From: Akkermansiaceae bacterium
GTDB taxonomy: Bacteria > Verrucomicrobiota > Verrucomicrobiia > Verrucomicrobiales > Akkermansiaceae
DNA length: 39,527 nucleotides
Assembly (NCBI GenBank): GCA_903934285.1
Contig: CAIZNN010000049.1
Coordinates: 1-39,527, forward strand
Direction: 5' to 3'
The notes under the pieces were generated by a model. That model was not told where the DNA came from and did no database searches. It worked only from the letters and a program-made list of their open reading frames with translations. A program made the position numbers and the translations under genes. Positions 15,792 through 24,233 of this stretch are shown piece after piece (the stretch's first letter is position 1; each line of letters starts with the position of its first letter).

Positions 15792-17876
15792 GTGGCGGAT
15801 CACACGCAACAGGCACGCTGGCACACCGACGGGAAGTTTTTCCGTGCCGGGGCGGCACGCGTGGAGTTGCGGGCAGTGACTTACGGGCCGTTCCCGGCCG
15901 CTTGCGCGGCTTCGTTGGACGAGGATTTGGCACGGATCGCGGCGGCCGGGTTCAACGCGCTGCGCGTCTATGAGATGCCGGACAGGGAGTTGTTAGACGC
16001 AGCGGCGCGGCAGCGGTTGTGGGTGTTTGGCGGATTGAAATGGGGCCACAGCGCAGACTTCTTCCGGCATCCCGAGCTGTTGGTAGCCGCCCGCGTGGCT
16101 CTGGCAGCAGGCCTGCGTGAAACGGCCGATCATCCGGCGTTGGCCGCCATCTACGTGGGCAATGAGGTGCCTGCGGACTTGGCGCGGTGGCTCGGGCCGC
16201 TGCGGCTGCGGCGCGCCCTCGAGGGCTTGATCGCACACGGCAGGCGAGTGGCTCCCGAGGTGATGTTTGCGTACGCCAACTACCCGAGCACCGAGTATCT
16301 GGAGCCGGAAAATGCCGATTTCACGGCCTTCAATGTCTATCTGGAAGAGGAACCGGCCTTGCGTGGTTATATCAAACGCCTGCATCATATCGCCGGGGAC
16401 CGGCCGCTGGTCATCTCCGAGTTCGGCCTGGATTCGCGGCGCAATGGCTTGCACCAACAAGCCGCCACGCTCGATTGGGCCTTGAGTGCCGCCCGCGACT
16501 TGGAAACCGCAGGCTTGACCATCTATGCGTGGAGCGACCGCTGGTGGAATGCCGGCGCGGAGGTGTTGGATTGGGATTTCGGATTGGTCGATCGCCACGG
16601 CAAGGCCAAACCCGCGCTGGAGATTGTCACGCAACGCCTCACCGCGGCCCGCCCGGCAGACCCGGTTCCCGAGGTGCTGGTTTCGGTGATTGTTTGCACG
16701 CGCAATGGCCGCGCCCGGATCGGCCGCTGCCTGCAAGCCCTGGCCGGATTGTTAGACCAACGGCATGAGGTGCTGGTGGTGGATGACGGCTCGAGCGATG
16801 GCACGGCGGATTTTGTGGCAACGGCATTCCCGCAGGTGCGACTGCTGCGCCTGCAGCCCGGCGGCTTGAGCGCGGCACGCAATGCCGGCGCCGCGGCGGC
16901 CCGCGGCGACATCTTTGCCTTCACCGATGACGATTGCGAACCGGACATCGAGTGGTTAGAGCGGCTGCGGCGGGTGTTTGCGGAGCGGCGGTTTGCCGCG
17001 GTCGGCGGTCCTAACCTGCCGCCGCGCCCGCGCTCGTGGCGTGAGGCGGTGGTGTGCGCGGCGCCGGGTGCGCCCAGTCATGTATTGTTGGATGACGAAG
17101 AGGCGGAGCACCTGCCGGGCTGCAATCTGGCCGTGACCCGCGACGCCTTCGCGGCCATCGGCGGCTTTGATCCGGTCTTTCACACGGCGGGCGATGATGT
17201 GGATTTCTGCTGGCGGCTGCGGGATGCCGGGTTGCGCCTCGGCTTTGCGGCGGGGGCCTTTGTGTGGCATTGGCGGCGCCCGTCGCTGTGCGCGTTCCTG
17301 CGCCAGCAACTCGGCTACGGCCACGCCGAGCAATTGCTGCTGCGCAAACATCCGCAGCGCTTTTCCAACCGCGGTGGCGCCTGCTGGCAAGGCTTCGTCT
17401 ACGGCGGCGGCCCGGTCCGCGCCATGGCCCAATCCATCATCGCTCACGGCCCGATGGGCACCGCCGGCTATCAAGCAATCCTCAACCGCATGCTGCCCTT
17501 GCGCGGCTTGGACAGCCGCTTCGCTTCCACCGCCACGCGACTCATCCTGCATGCCGTCGCGTTGCTCCAACCGCGCCTGCGCGCTTGGGCCAGAAACCGC
17601 ACCCTCAGGCTCGGCACTACACGCCGCTTCAGGCACGCCACACCCAAACCCAGCGCCGAATTCGCCCTCGCCAGCACCGCCGGGCGGGACCGCGCCGCAC
17701 TCCTGCAATTATTGTTAGCTAACGGCTGGACGGCCGGCGGCGCGACGGCGGCCTGGGATGTGGAAAAAGACGGCACCCGCGTGTTGCTGGCCACCGAATG
17801 CGGCGAGGGCCTCGGCAGCCACACCCTGGTGCGCGTCTGGGGCGACCGCGCCCTGGCAAGAGCGGCCCTGGCCTAG
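15792..17876 (+). CDS. Fusion of GH2/GH5-like TIM barrel and family 2 glycosyltransferase
   Basis: The protein is 694 aa, with a GTG start. Residues about 15-285 form a glycoside hydrolase-like TIM barrel. GFNALRVYEMPD, YVGNEVP (acid/base Glu125) and LVISEFGLD (nucleophile Glu210) match clan GH-A (GH2/GH5-type). Residues about 295-530 are a GT2 domain: VSVIVCTRNGRARIGRCLQA, VDDGSSDGT (Asp331-332), FTDDDCEPD (Asp379-381, nucleotide-sugar metal site) and AGDDVDFCWRLRDAG. The C-terminal 150 residues are not recognised. There are no obvious membrane segments. The protein would combine glycan cleavage or transglycosylation with glycan synthesis; substrates are unknown. It is monocistronic or reads into queA past a REP-like element. 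Confidence 0.85.
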   Translation: MADHTQQARWHTDGKFFRAGAARVELRAVTYGPFPAACAASLDEDLARIAAAGFNALRVYEMPDRELLDAAARQRLWVFGGLKWGHSADFFRHPELLVAARVALAAGLRETADHPALAAIYVGNEVPADLARWLGPLRLRRALEGLIAHGRRVAPEVMFAYANYPSTEYLEPENADFTAFNVYLEEEPALRGYIKRLHHIAGDRPLVISEFGLDSRRNGLHQQAATLDWALSAARDLETAGLTIYAWSDRWWNAGAEVLDWDFGLVDRHGKAKPALEIVTQRLTAARPADPVPEVLVSVIVCTRNGRARIGRCLQALAGLLDQRHEVLVVDDGSSDGTADFVATAFPQVRLLRLQPGGLSAARNAGAAAARGDIFAFTDDDCEPDIEWLERLRRVFAERRFAAVGGPNLPPRPRSWREAVVCAAPGAPSHVLLDDEEAEHLPGCNLAVTRDAFAAIGGFDPVFHTAGDDVDFCWRLRDAGLRLGFAAGAFVWHWRRPSLCAFLRQQLGYGHAEQLLLRKHPQRFSNRGGACWQGFVYGGGPVRAMAQSIIAHGPMGTAGYQAILNRMLPLRGLDSRFASTATRLILHAVALLQPRLRAWARNRTLRLGTTRRFRHATPKPSAEFALASTAGRDRAALLQLLLANGWTAGGATAAWDVEKDGTRVLLATECGEGLGSHTLVRVWGDRALARAALA

Positions 17877-17934
17877 CTGCGCGGCCCGCGCGACCTCACC
17901 CTAACCGCTTGGGACGCCCATGCCAGGGACGCGT

Positions 17935-17998
17935 GGAGCGGCACTTGCCAAAGTGCCGTGTCCTTTTTGGCACGGGACTTTGGCAAGTGCCGTTCCCA
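17935..17998. repeat. REP-like double-hairpin repeat, single unit
   Basis: CGGCACTTGCCAAAGTGCCG (17939-17958, perfect stem) is followed by CGGGACTT TGGC AAGTGCCG (17973-17992), whose stem has one G-G mismatch as if one arm had changed without its partner. It lies between the GH-GT gene and queA. Confidence 0.85.
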
Positions 17999-18103
17999 GC
18001 CGGACCCGTCGGCAAACGGGTCCCTGCCACGGGGGCGCATTCCTTGGCAATGCCCCCCTTCCCCGCGCTTGCCGCCCCGCCCCTGCCGCGCTATGACTGC
18101 CGC

Positions 18104-19096
18104 GTGAGCCTGCATACCCGCGACTTCGATTTCCACCTGCCCGACGCGTTGATTGCGGCGCGGCCGCTGGCCGAGCGTGCGGCCTCGCGGATGTTGGTGG
18201 TGCATCGCGACAGCGGCGTGATCGAACACCGGATGTTCCGCGAGTTTGCAGACTTTCTGCAGCCGGCCGATTTGTTAGTTCTGAACGACACCAAGGTGCT
18301 GCCGGCACGGGTGATTTGCGATGACGGGAAAACCGAACTGCTCTGCCTCGACCGGCTGTCAGCCTGCGACTGGCGTTGCCTGGTGCGCCCCGGCAAGCGC
18401 ATGAAGGCGGGCCGCCAGGTGAGGGTCGGCGGCATCCTCGGCACCGTGCGCGAGGTGTGCGCCAATGGCGACCGGTTGTTGCACTGGGCCGCGCCGCTCG
18501 ATCTTCATGCCCACGGCCACCTGGCGTTACCGCACTACATGGGGCGCGCGCAGGATGCCGCCGACCTCGAGCGCTATCAAACCGTGTTCGCCCGCGCCGA
18601 AGGTGCCATCGCCGCGCCCACCGCCGGCCTGCACTTCACCCCGGAATTGTTAGGCAGGCTGCCGCACGCCTTCCTCACCCTGCACGTCGGCGTGGGCACC
18701 TTCCGCCCGGTGAGTGTCGAGGTGGTCGCCGACCACATCATGCATGCCGAGAACTACGAGGTGCCGGCGGCCACCGCCGCCGCGGTCAATGCCGCGGCGC
18801 GCGTGGTGGCGGTGGGCACCACCGTGACGCGGGTCTTGGAGGCATTGCGCGCGGCGGAGTCCCCCCGCCGGCTCGCACCCGGCGGCCACCGCGGGGCGAC
18901 GGACATTTTCATCCATCCGCCCTATCAATTCGGCGTGGTCGGCGGCTTGCTCACCAATTTTCATCTGCCGCAAAGCACGCTGCTGATGTTGGTGTGCGCG
19001 TTTGCCGGCCGCGAGCGGGTGTTGGAGGCGTACCGCCAGGCGGTGGCGGAGCGCTACCGCTTCTACAGCTACGGCGATTGCATGCTGCTGATCTAA
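18104..19096 (+). CDS. queA: S-adenosylmethionine:tRNA ribosyltransferase-isomerase
   Basis: The protein is 330 aa from the GTG at 18104 (SLHTRDFDFHLPDALIAARP matches the family N-terminus). An ATG at 18050 would add 18 unconserved residues. LLVLNDTKVLPAR, LVRPGKRMKAG, LALPHYMGR, GAIAAPTAGLHFTPELL and TNFHLPQSTLLMLVCAF are hallmark QueA segments. It transfers and isomerises the ribosyl part of SAM onto 7-aminomethyl-7-deazaguanine in tRNA, forming epoxyqueuosine. It is slightly shorter than the ~350-aa norm because the segment after residue 65 is compact. The TAA stop overlaps the TAG stop of the convergent hydrolase gene in the word CTAA. Confidence 0.95.
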   Translation: MSLHTRDFDFHLPDALIAARPLAERAASRMLVVHRDSGVIEHRMFREFADFLQPADLLVLNDTKVLPARVICDDGKTELLCLDRLSACDWRCLVRPGKRMKAGRQVRVGGILGTVREVCANGDRLLHWAAPLDLHAHGHLALPHYMGRAQDAADLERYQTVFARAEGAIAAPTAGLHFTPELLGRLPHAFLTLHVGVGTFRPVSVEVVADHIMHAENYEVPAATAAAVNAAARVVAVGTTVTRVLEALRAAESPRRLAPGGHRGATDIFIHPPYQFGVVGGLLTNFHLPQSTLLMLVCAFAGRERVLEAYRQAVAERYRFYSYGDCMLLI

Positions 19097-19986
19097 CTTT
19101 TAAGCGCGGCATCGAGCCAGGCGAGCAGTTTTTTGCGATAGGCGCCGTGGTTGCACAGCAGCGCGTCGCCATGGTGGCCGTCCGTGACTTCGAACATGGT
19201 TTTGGGTTCATGCGCGGCCTGGAACAACAGGCGCCCCTGCGCCACCGGCACCACCTCATCCTTGCTGCCATGCACAATGAGCAAGGGCACCGGCGCGATT
19301 TTTTGGATGGCATCTTGCGGCGCCCATTCATCGCTGACGAGATTGGCACCGAGCTGGCCGGCCATGATTTGGGCCATCGCCAGATAGGAGGAAAACGCGG
19401 CATCGGCGATCACCGCGCACACGCCCTTGACCGGGGCCTCGCCCAGTACCGCCAGCGACTTGGCGCCGCCAAGACTGTGCCCGTAGGAAATGAGCCGCTC
19501 CGCATTCACGTCGGCGCGCGTGCTGACGTAGTCGAACGCCGCCCTAACATCATCGAGCATCCCCCGCCGGTCCACCTTGCCGCCCGACTTGCCAAACCCG
19601 CGGTAGTCGTAGGTCAGCACGTTGTAGCCGGCATCGACAAACCACATGGCAAATCCGAGGTGGTGGCCGATGGAGCCGGCATTGCCATGGGAAAACACCA
19701 CGGTCGCTTTGGCCTTGGCCCCCGGCGCCGGCACAAACCATGCGTGCAATGCCGTGCCATCCTTGGATTTGAAATCCACCTCCTCATACTTGTAACCCCA
19801 GTCCTTGGGCGTCGCCGGCACGTCGTGGGTCGGGAAATAAAACAACTGGTTGCCGCCGTGCTTTCCTAACAACACCTGCGCCAGCCTCGATAGTTCATCC
19901 GTCCCGGCCTGCGGCTTGGGCGCGCCATCCTCGCCGCAGGCCAACCCGAGCAGTCCCAGCCACCACAGCAACGGTCGGAAATTCAT
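19093..19986 (-). CDS. Exported alpha/beta hydrolase (BAAT/prolyl oligopeptidase-like)
   Basis: The protein is 297 aa. MNFRPLLWWLGLLGLAC resembles a signal peptide or a degenerate lipobox. TVVFSHGNAGSIGHHLG gives the oxyanion loop, YGHSLGGAKS the nucleophile serine, HGSKDEVVP the catalytic Asp and GHHGDALL the His. The pattern fits the abhydrolase YqkD/Bem46-like group. The substrate is unknown. It converges on queA with overlapping stop codons and diverges from the TonB gene across a 304-bp gap. Its start is fixed by the signal-like N-terminus; the upstream frame has no similarity. Confidence 0.85.
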   Translation of the reverse strand: MNFRPLLWWLGLLGLACGEDGAPKPQAGTDELSRLAQVLLGKHGGNQLFYFPTHDVPATPKDWGYKYEEVDFKSKDGTALHAWFVPAPGAKAKATVVFSHGNAGSIGHHLGFAMWFVDAGYNVLTYDYRGFGKSGGKVDRRGMLDDVRAAFDYVSTRADVNAERLISYGHSLGGAKSLAVLGEAPVKGVCAVIADAAFSSYLAMAQIMAGQLGANLVSDEWAPQDAIQKIAPVPLLIVHGSKDEVVPVAQGRLLFQAAHEPKTMFEVTDGHHGDALLCNHGAYRKKLLAWLDAALKS

Positions 19987-20290
19987 GCCCGCACCCGAAC
20001 ACAATCCAGCCACCTTGTCGAGCAGGAAGCTGGTGAAAAGCGGACGCCGGGACGCCATGAGGAGTCGGGACATTCCACTTGGCTTCCAGCGAGGCTTCGC
20101 CTCAGACCCAAGACCACAAGAACCAAGACGCAAGACGAAGAAATTTGACCTAACGACAGCACATTCGTTTTTTCAAGGACTCCAGACTGCGGCCGGAGGC
20201 ACGCAGCCACGCGCCAGGGCGACTGCCCCGCCAGCCCGATTTCGCGGGTTGCGCTGGGGCGCAATTGCGGGCATGCTGCGTGCGTTGGCC
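19987..20290. promoter_or_regulatory. Divergent promoter region with a CAAGAC-type repeat fragment
   Basis: The 304 bases separate the hydrolase and TonB-like genes, which point away from each other, so both promoters should be here; none is clear enough to mark. Bases 20104-20140 (AGACCCAAGACC, AACCAAGACGCAAGACG) belong to the CAAGAC repeat family. Open frames through this stretch have no recognisable product. Confidence 0.5.
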
Positions 20291-21499
20291 ATGACATCGC
20301 ACGCAGCAACCGCGACGCGGGGAGACGGACGCCTGTGGGTGGCCGCACTCGTGCTTTCGTTGTTGTGCAATGCCGTGGCCTTGCTGCTCGGCGGCTTGGC
20401 GGTGATCCAAGCGCAGCAATTCCAACATCCGGCCGCCCTCGCCGCCGCCCCGCCAGTGGAAACCGTTCACATCATCGCCCCGGAATTGCTGGCGCCAAGC
20501 GCACCCCAAGCCACGGCCACTGCAGAAACGCCCGCCGCGGTGCCTGCCGCAGCACAGGATCCCAGCTTCGCCCGCACCTCCGAGGACCAGCGGGGGAAAC
20601 GCCCGGACAAGCCCGCCTTCATCGGCGAACGCGACACCGCAGCAACCAGCGATGCCACCCCGGACCCAAGCGCCCCGGCCATGCCCGCCCAGACCGGCAT
20701 CCAACCGCGCCACCCGGACGACATCGAGACGACCGAGAGCCGCTATCAGGACGGCACCCTCACCGCCGCCACCGCGCCGGAGTCGCCGACGCCCGTGGTC
20801 CCATCCGTCCCATCCGTCCCATCCGTCCCATCCGTCCCATCCGTCCCATCCGTCCCATCGGCCGCCCGCGGCGAAGCCACCGCCACCCCGGGGCCCGACG
20901 CCCAGCGGTCGATCCCGCCGCCGCCCGAACCCTTGGCCACCGGGCCACATCCCGTCGATGTCCCGGCACCCCTAACAACCACCGAGGACCACCCGCAACC
21001 CGGCTCCCCCACCCTGCCGCGGGAGGGCGCGCCGGACGCCCTGCCCACCCCGGATGACCTCAAGGAGGCCAATACCACCGCCGCCCCACGGGAAACCCCA
21101 CAGGAAACCCCACAGCAGCCGGCCTTCCGCGGCGATCAACGCAAGACCACCATTCAGGGGTCGATCTCGCGCAGCGGCCGCAGCGCGCTGGATGTCGAGG
21201 ACTCGCCGCTCGGCCGCTATCAAGCCACCATCAGCCGCGCCGTGGAACTCGAGTGGCAGCGCAACTGCGTGCGCTATCGCGACTTCATCACCCCCGGCTT
21301 CCTCACCGTGCGCTTTTTCGTCGATGCCAAGGGCAAGGTGCGCAACGTCCAATTCGTCGGTGCCATGCAGACCGGCCAACAGCAAAAAGGTTTCACCCTC
21401 AACTCCATCCGCGACGCCACCATCCCCGCCATGCCTCCCGACTTGCGCAAGGATCTCCAAGAGGAGCCGCTCGAACTCGTCATCAACTTCTACTTCTAA
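20291..21499 (+). CDS. TonB-family energy transducer-like protein
   Basis: From the ATG at 20291 (MTSHAATATRGDG) the protein is 402 aa; an ATG at 20273 is an alternative. Residues about 15-37 (LWVAALVLSLLCNAVALLLG) form a single N-terminal membrane anchor. A long Pro/Ala/Thr-rich periplasmic linker follows, including seven VPS tripeptides. The C-terminal ~95 residues (SPLGRYQATISRAVELEWQR, FLTVRFFVDAKGKVRNVQFV) form a TonB/TolA-type terminal domain. With the two following genes it should form a TonB-ExbB-ExbD or Tol-type complex that uses the proton gradient to drive outer-membrane transport. A ten-base gap separates it from the ExbB gene. Confidence 0.8.
   Translation: MTSHAATATRGDGRLWVAALVLSLLCNAVALLLGGLAVIQAQQFQHPAALAAAPPVETVHIIAPELLAPSAPQATATAETPAAVPAAAQDPSFARTSEDQRGKRPDKPAFIGERDTAATSDATPDPSAPAMPAQTGIQPRHPDDIETTESRYQDGTLTAATAPESPTPVVPSVPSVPSVPSVPSVPSVPSAARGEATATPGPDAQRSIPPPPEPLATGPHPVDVPAPLTTTEDHPQPGSPTLPREGAPDALPTPDDLKEANTTAAPRETPQETPQQPAFRGDQRKTTIQGSISRSGRSALDVEDSPLGRYQATISRAVELEWQRNCVRYRDFITPGFLTVRFFVDAKGKVRNVQFVGAMQTGQQQKGFTLNSIRDATIPAMPPDLRKDLQEEPLELVINFYF
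20798..20860 (+). repeat. Nine-base in-frame tandem repeat GTCCCATCC x7
   Basis: Seven perfect copies of GTCCCATCC (the last ends in TCG) encode (Val-Pro-Ser)7 within the linker of the TonB-like protein. Being a multiple of three, length changes by slippage keep the frame. ATGGGACGG-type runs are, as I recall, also seen between genes in related genomes, so this may be a dispersed repeat that entered a tolerant coding region. Confidence 0.9.
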
Positions 21500-21508
21500 C
21501 ACACCATC

Positions 21509-22189
21509 ATGTCCCCTGCCTCCGCCCTTCTGCCGGCCATCACCACCCCCGCCGCCGCCTTGCACGCCACCTGGGCGTTTCTGCTGCAGGGCGGGCTGTT
21601 CATGATTCCGCTTGCCCTGTGCTCGATCATCGGGATGATGGCCATCCTTTACAAATTCCTCGCCCTCGCCAGCAAGCGGGTCATCCCCGAGTCCCTCGCC
21701 TATGAGGTCGCAGCCTTCGAACACCGCCTCGCCGAGGGCAAGCCCGATCCTATGTTGCGCCAATTCCAAGAGGGAAAAAGCACCCTCGCCCGGCTCTGCT
21801 CCATCGCCCTCAAACACCGCGGCAAAACCGTCGCGGAAATCACCCAGGCCGTCGAATCCTCCGCCCGCGAGGAATCCGTCCACCTCCACGCCGGCATCGG
21901 GGTGCTCGATGTGGTCATCACCGTGGCCCCGTTGCTCGGCCTGCTCGGCACCGCTTCGGGCTTGGTGGTCATTTTCGAGGGGCTGGGCGAGACCACCGAC
22001 CATGTTGCCATCGCCCGCGGCATCGCCGTGGCACTCAACACCACCATCTTCGGCCTGACCATCGCCGTGCCCTGCATCATTGCCCACGGTTATTTCATCC
22101 GCCGCATCGAGATGCTCACCGCTCGCCTCGAAGGCTTGCTCGGCAATCTCGTCCACGTCTGCCAAGCCTCTGCCGACACGCCGCCCTAA
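21509..22189 (+). CDS. exbB: ExbB/TolQ family proton channel subunit
   Basis: The protein is 226 aa. A first membrane helix lies near residues 25-48 (GGLFMIPLALCSIIGMMAIL), and two more follow in GVLDVVITVAPLLGLLGTAS and IAVALNTTIFGLTIAVPCII, the conserved MotA/TolQ/ExbB core. It forms the pentameric channel around ExbD and powers the TonB-like protein encoded just upstream. The spacing and strand indicate one operon. ExbB and TolQ cannot be separated by sequence reading alone; the TonB-type partner favours ExbB. Confidence 0.9.
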   Translation: MSPASALLPAITTPAAALHATWAFLLQGGLFMIPLALCSIIGMMAILYKFLALASKRVIPESLAYEVAAFEHRLAEGKPDPMLRQFQEGKSTLARLCSIALKHRGKTVAEITQAVESSAREESVHLHAGIGVLDVVITVAPLLGLLGTASGLVVIFEGLGETTDHVAIARGIAVALNTTIFGLTIAVPCIIAHGYFIRRIEMLTARLEGLLGNLVHVCQASADTPP

Positions 22190-22195
22190 CCGCCC

Positions 22196-22612
22196 ATGCA
22201 TTTCCACCGCCCCGCCCGCAAGCGCAACGAGGTGCCGATCGTGCCGATGATCGACATCCTGTTCATCCTGCTGATTTTTTTCATCGTTTCCACCCAGTTC
22301 AAAAAACCCCGCAACGTGCTGCGCATCGAACTGCCCACCGTCCGCGAGGTGCCCTCCTCCAAGGTGACCGACGCCCGCTCGGTCATCGCCGTGGATGCCT
22401 TGGGTCACATCACCCTGGACGCCCTCAACGTCCCGGAAGGCCTGCTGCAATCGTACCTCGCCGCCTATCAAAAACAAAACCCCGGCCGCAAGCTCGAACT
22501 CGAAGCCGACCGCCAACTCTCACTCGAACGACTGCTCGGCATCTGGGACTCCCTGATCAAGGCTGGCATCCCCATCACCGACGTGCCCGCCCGCATCCGC
22601 CTGCCGCAGTGA
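22196..22612 (+). CDS. exbD: ExbD/TolR family protein
   Basis: The protein is 138 aa. RNEVPIVPMIDILFILLIFF is the signature: a single membrane helix with the proton-carrying Asp (PMID). The periplasmic part follows (residues about 40-138, ending DSLIKAGIPITDVPARIRLP). It is the third gene of the TonB-ExbB-ExbD operon, six bases after the ExbB stop. It probably works as the dimeric stator element inside ExbB. Downstream is a 420-bp repeat-rich gap. Confidence 0.92.
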   Translation: MHFHRPARKRNEVPIVPMIDILFILLIFFIVSTQFKKPRNVLRIELPTVREVPSSKVTDARSVIAVDALGHITLDALNVPEGLLQSYLAAYQKQNPGRKLELEADRQLSLERLLGIWDSLIKAGIPITDVPARIRLPQ

Positions 22613-23032
22613 GCGCCACGCCGCCGTGGCCTGAACCGCAGACGTGACCTGAACCGCAGACGCGGCAGGGACTCCCCATTGCGTTCGCCGCATTTATAAT
22701 GCCAGCCATTATCTTGTTGACAGAGGTGGGGTGGACCATACCCCGGCCAACGCTGACAAAATCAGCGTCGATGTTGGGCTGCGACACAAGATGCTTTGCG
22801 CTTCCATTGAGTTTGAGTGTTGCCGCATTTCGCATTTATAATGCCAGCCATTATCTTGTTGACAGACCCTACCCCGGCTGACGCTGACAAAATCAGCGGC
22901 GGTGTTGGGCTGAGACACAAGATGCTTTGCGCTTGGGCGCGCCGTGGCTGATTAAGCCGCTCGCCCTGCCAGACTGCCCGGCGCGCGCAAACCGGGCTTG
23001 CCCTGAGGTGGTGATAAGATACGCTGGCGGGC
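22613..23032. other. Gene-free stretch with tandem and direct repeats
   Basis: No gene was found. It holds two 18-base tandem copies of TGRCCTGAACCGCAGACG (22627-22662) and a direct repeat of about 110 bases (22690-22803 and 22832-22934). Short frames across it merely translate the repeats. Confidence 0.65.
22690..22934. repeat. Direct repeat of ~110 bp with an internal hairpin
   Basis: Copy 1 (22690-22803) and copy 2 (22832-22934) share GCATTTATAATGCCAGCCAT, TATCTTGTTGACAG, CGCTGACAAAATCAGCG and CACAAGATGCTTTGCGCTT. Copy 2 lacks about 11 bases after the TTGACAG segment. CGCTGA-CAAAA-TCAGCG is a perfect 6-bp hairpin in both. On the minus strand TATAAATGC could act as a -10 element, but no gene follows. 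Confidence 0.8.
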
Positions 23033-24142
23033 GTGAACGACGATTTTCCGGTTTCACCACCCCGGGCATGGGCGGAGATTGATTTGGTGGCACTGCGCTG
23101 GAATCTGGCAGTGGCGCGGCAGGCGTGCGGAGTGGCGGTGATGGCAGTGGTCAAGGCCGGCGCCTACGGCCACGGGTTGGAGGAAATCGCCCGCGCCTTG
23201 GCCGCCGAAGACCTCGCGTTTTTCGGCGTGGCCAATGTGCGGGAAGCCCGCCAAATCCGCCACGCCGGCGTGAACACCCGGATTTACTTGTTAGGGCCGA
23301 CCTGGTCGGAGGAGCGCAAGGAGATTGTGGCGCGGGATTGGACGCCGTGCATCTCCTCGCTTGAGGAGGCCTGCGAATTCAACTGGCTGGCGGCCGCGCA
23401 CGGCCGCCGGTTCAAGGTTCACATGGCAGTGGATACCGGGATGGGGCGCGGCGGGTTTGTGGCCGATGGCTTGGCGGAGGCGCTGGCGGCGTTGGAGCGG
23501 TTGGAGTATTTGGAAATCGAGGGGATCGGCTCGCACCTGCCCGCGGCCGATGAGGATGAGGAATTCACCCGGCAACAGATGGCGCGCTTTGCGGCGATCA
23601 TCGACGAGTTGGGCGGCGCGGCGCGGTTCCGTTGGCGCCACCTTTCTAACAGCTCAGGGATTCTCGGCTACGCCCCTGGCGTGTGCAACCTTGCGCGGCC
23701 GGGGCTGATGCTTTACGGGATAGCGCCGCTGGCCGGGTTCCAACACCAATTGCGCAACGTGATGACGCTCAAATCCCGGGTGACCTTGGTGCGCACCCTG
23801 CCGGCCGGCCACGGTATTTCCTATGGCCGGGCGTTTGTGACCAGCAAGCCGACCCGGGTTGCCACCGTTGGCATTGGCTATGGCGACGGCTATCCACGGC
23901 ATGTGTCCGGGCACGGCGCGGAGGTGTGGATAGCAGGCTGCCGCTGTCCCATTCTCGGCCGGGTGACGATGGACCAGATGATGGTCGATGTGACCGGTAG
24001 CCGCGAAGTCGGCGAGGGCGCTGAGGTGGAGTTGTTCGGTCCGAACCTGCCGGTGGCGGAGGTAGCCCGCAATGCCCAAACCATCGTTTGGGAAATTCTC
24101 ACCGGCATCACCCCGCGGGTGCAGCGCTGCTATCGCGAATGA
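23033..24142 (+). CDS. alr: Alanine racemase
   Basis: The protein is 369 aa from a GTG start. It has the PLP lysine in [10 protein letters not shown] (Lys41; the usual Asn of KANAYGHG is Gly here), the phosphate-site [19 protein letters not shown], the catalytic Tyr264 in HGISYGRAF, and GYGDGYPR and [14 protein letters not shown] in the C-terminal domain. It makes D-alanine for peptidoglycan in the cytosol. It lies 91 bp upstream of recA on the same strand, but recA seems to have its own promoter with a LexA-type box. The assignment is firm. Confidence 0.95.
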   Translation: MNDDFPVSPPRAWAEIDLVALRWNLAVARQACGVAVMAVVKAGAYGHGLEEIARALAAEDLAFFGVANVREARQIRHAGVNTRIYLLGPTWSEERKEIVARDWTPCISSLEEACEFNWLAAAHGRRFKVHMAVDTGMGRGGFVADGLAEALAALERLEYLEIEGIGSHLPAADEDEEFTRQQMARFAAIIDELGGAARFRWRHLSNSSGILGYAPGVCNLARPGLMLYGIAPLAGFQHQLRNVMTLKSRVTLVRTLPAGHGISYGRAFVTSKPTRVATVGIGYGDGYPRHVSGHGAEVWIAGCRCPILGRVTMDQMMVDVTGSREVGEGAEVELFGPNLPVAEVARNAQTIVWEILTGITPRVQRCYRE

Positions 24143-24148
24143 ACGGAC

Positions 24149-24177
24149 TTGCACATTTTTGTTCGGCCGAACATCAT
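24149..24177 (+). promoter_or_regulatory. Tentative recA promoter
   Basis: TTGCAC (24149-24154) and CATCAT (24172-24177) are 17 bases apart and roughly 60 bases before the recA start. The match to a sigma-70 promoter is only moderate. The LexA-type palindrome covers the spacer and reaches the -10, which is where a repressor would act. Confidence 0.35.
24160..24173. promoter_or_regulatory. LexA (SOS) box of the Verrucomicrobia type
   Basis: TGTTCGGCCGAACA is a perfect 14-base palindrome of the form TGTTC-N4-GAACA, 60 bp before the recA start codon. To my knowledge this is the LexA motif described for Verrucomicrobia. recA is the usual SOS target, so LexA control of recA is the natural reading. 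No lexA gene is in the window. Confidence 0.8.
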
Positions 24178-24233
24178 TTTGCTTGCGTTCCGCCCGTTTC
24201 GCCTGTAATCCAACGCCACACCAAACATCCCCC

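Noticed and set aside
18376..19869. 497-aa plus-strand frame overlapping queA and the hydrolase
   Set aside because: It is in another frame of queA and antisense to the hydrolase; no motif is present.
20798..20860. Possible CRISPR array
   Set aside because: The units are nine bases long with no spacers, and they are in frame within a gene.
22613..23032. Small proteins in the repeat region after exbD
   Set aside because: The frames simply translate the direct repeats and show no conserved product.
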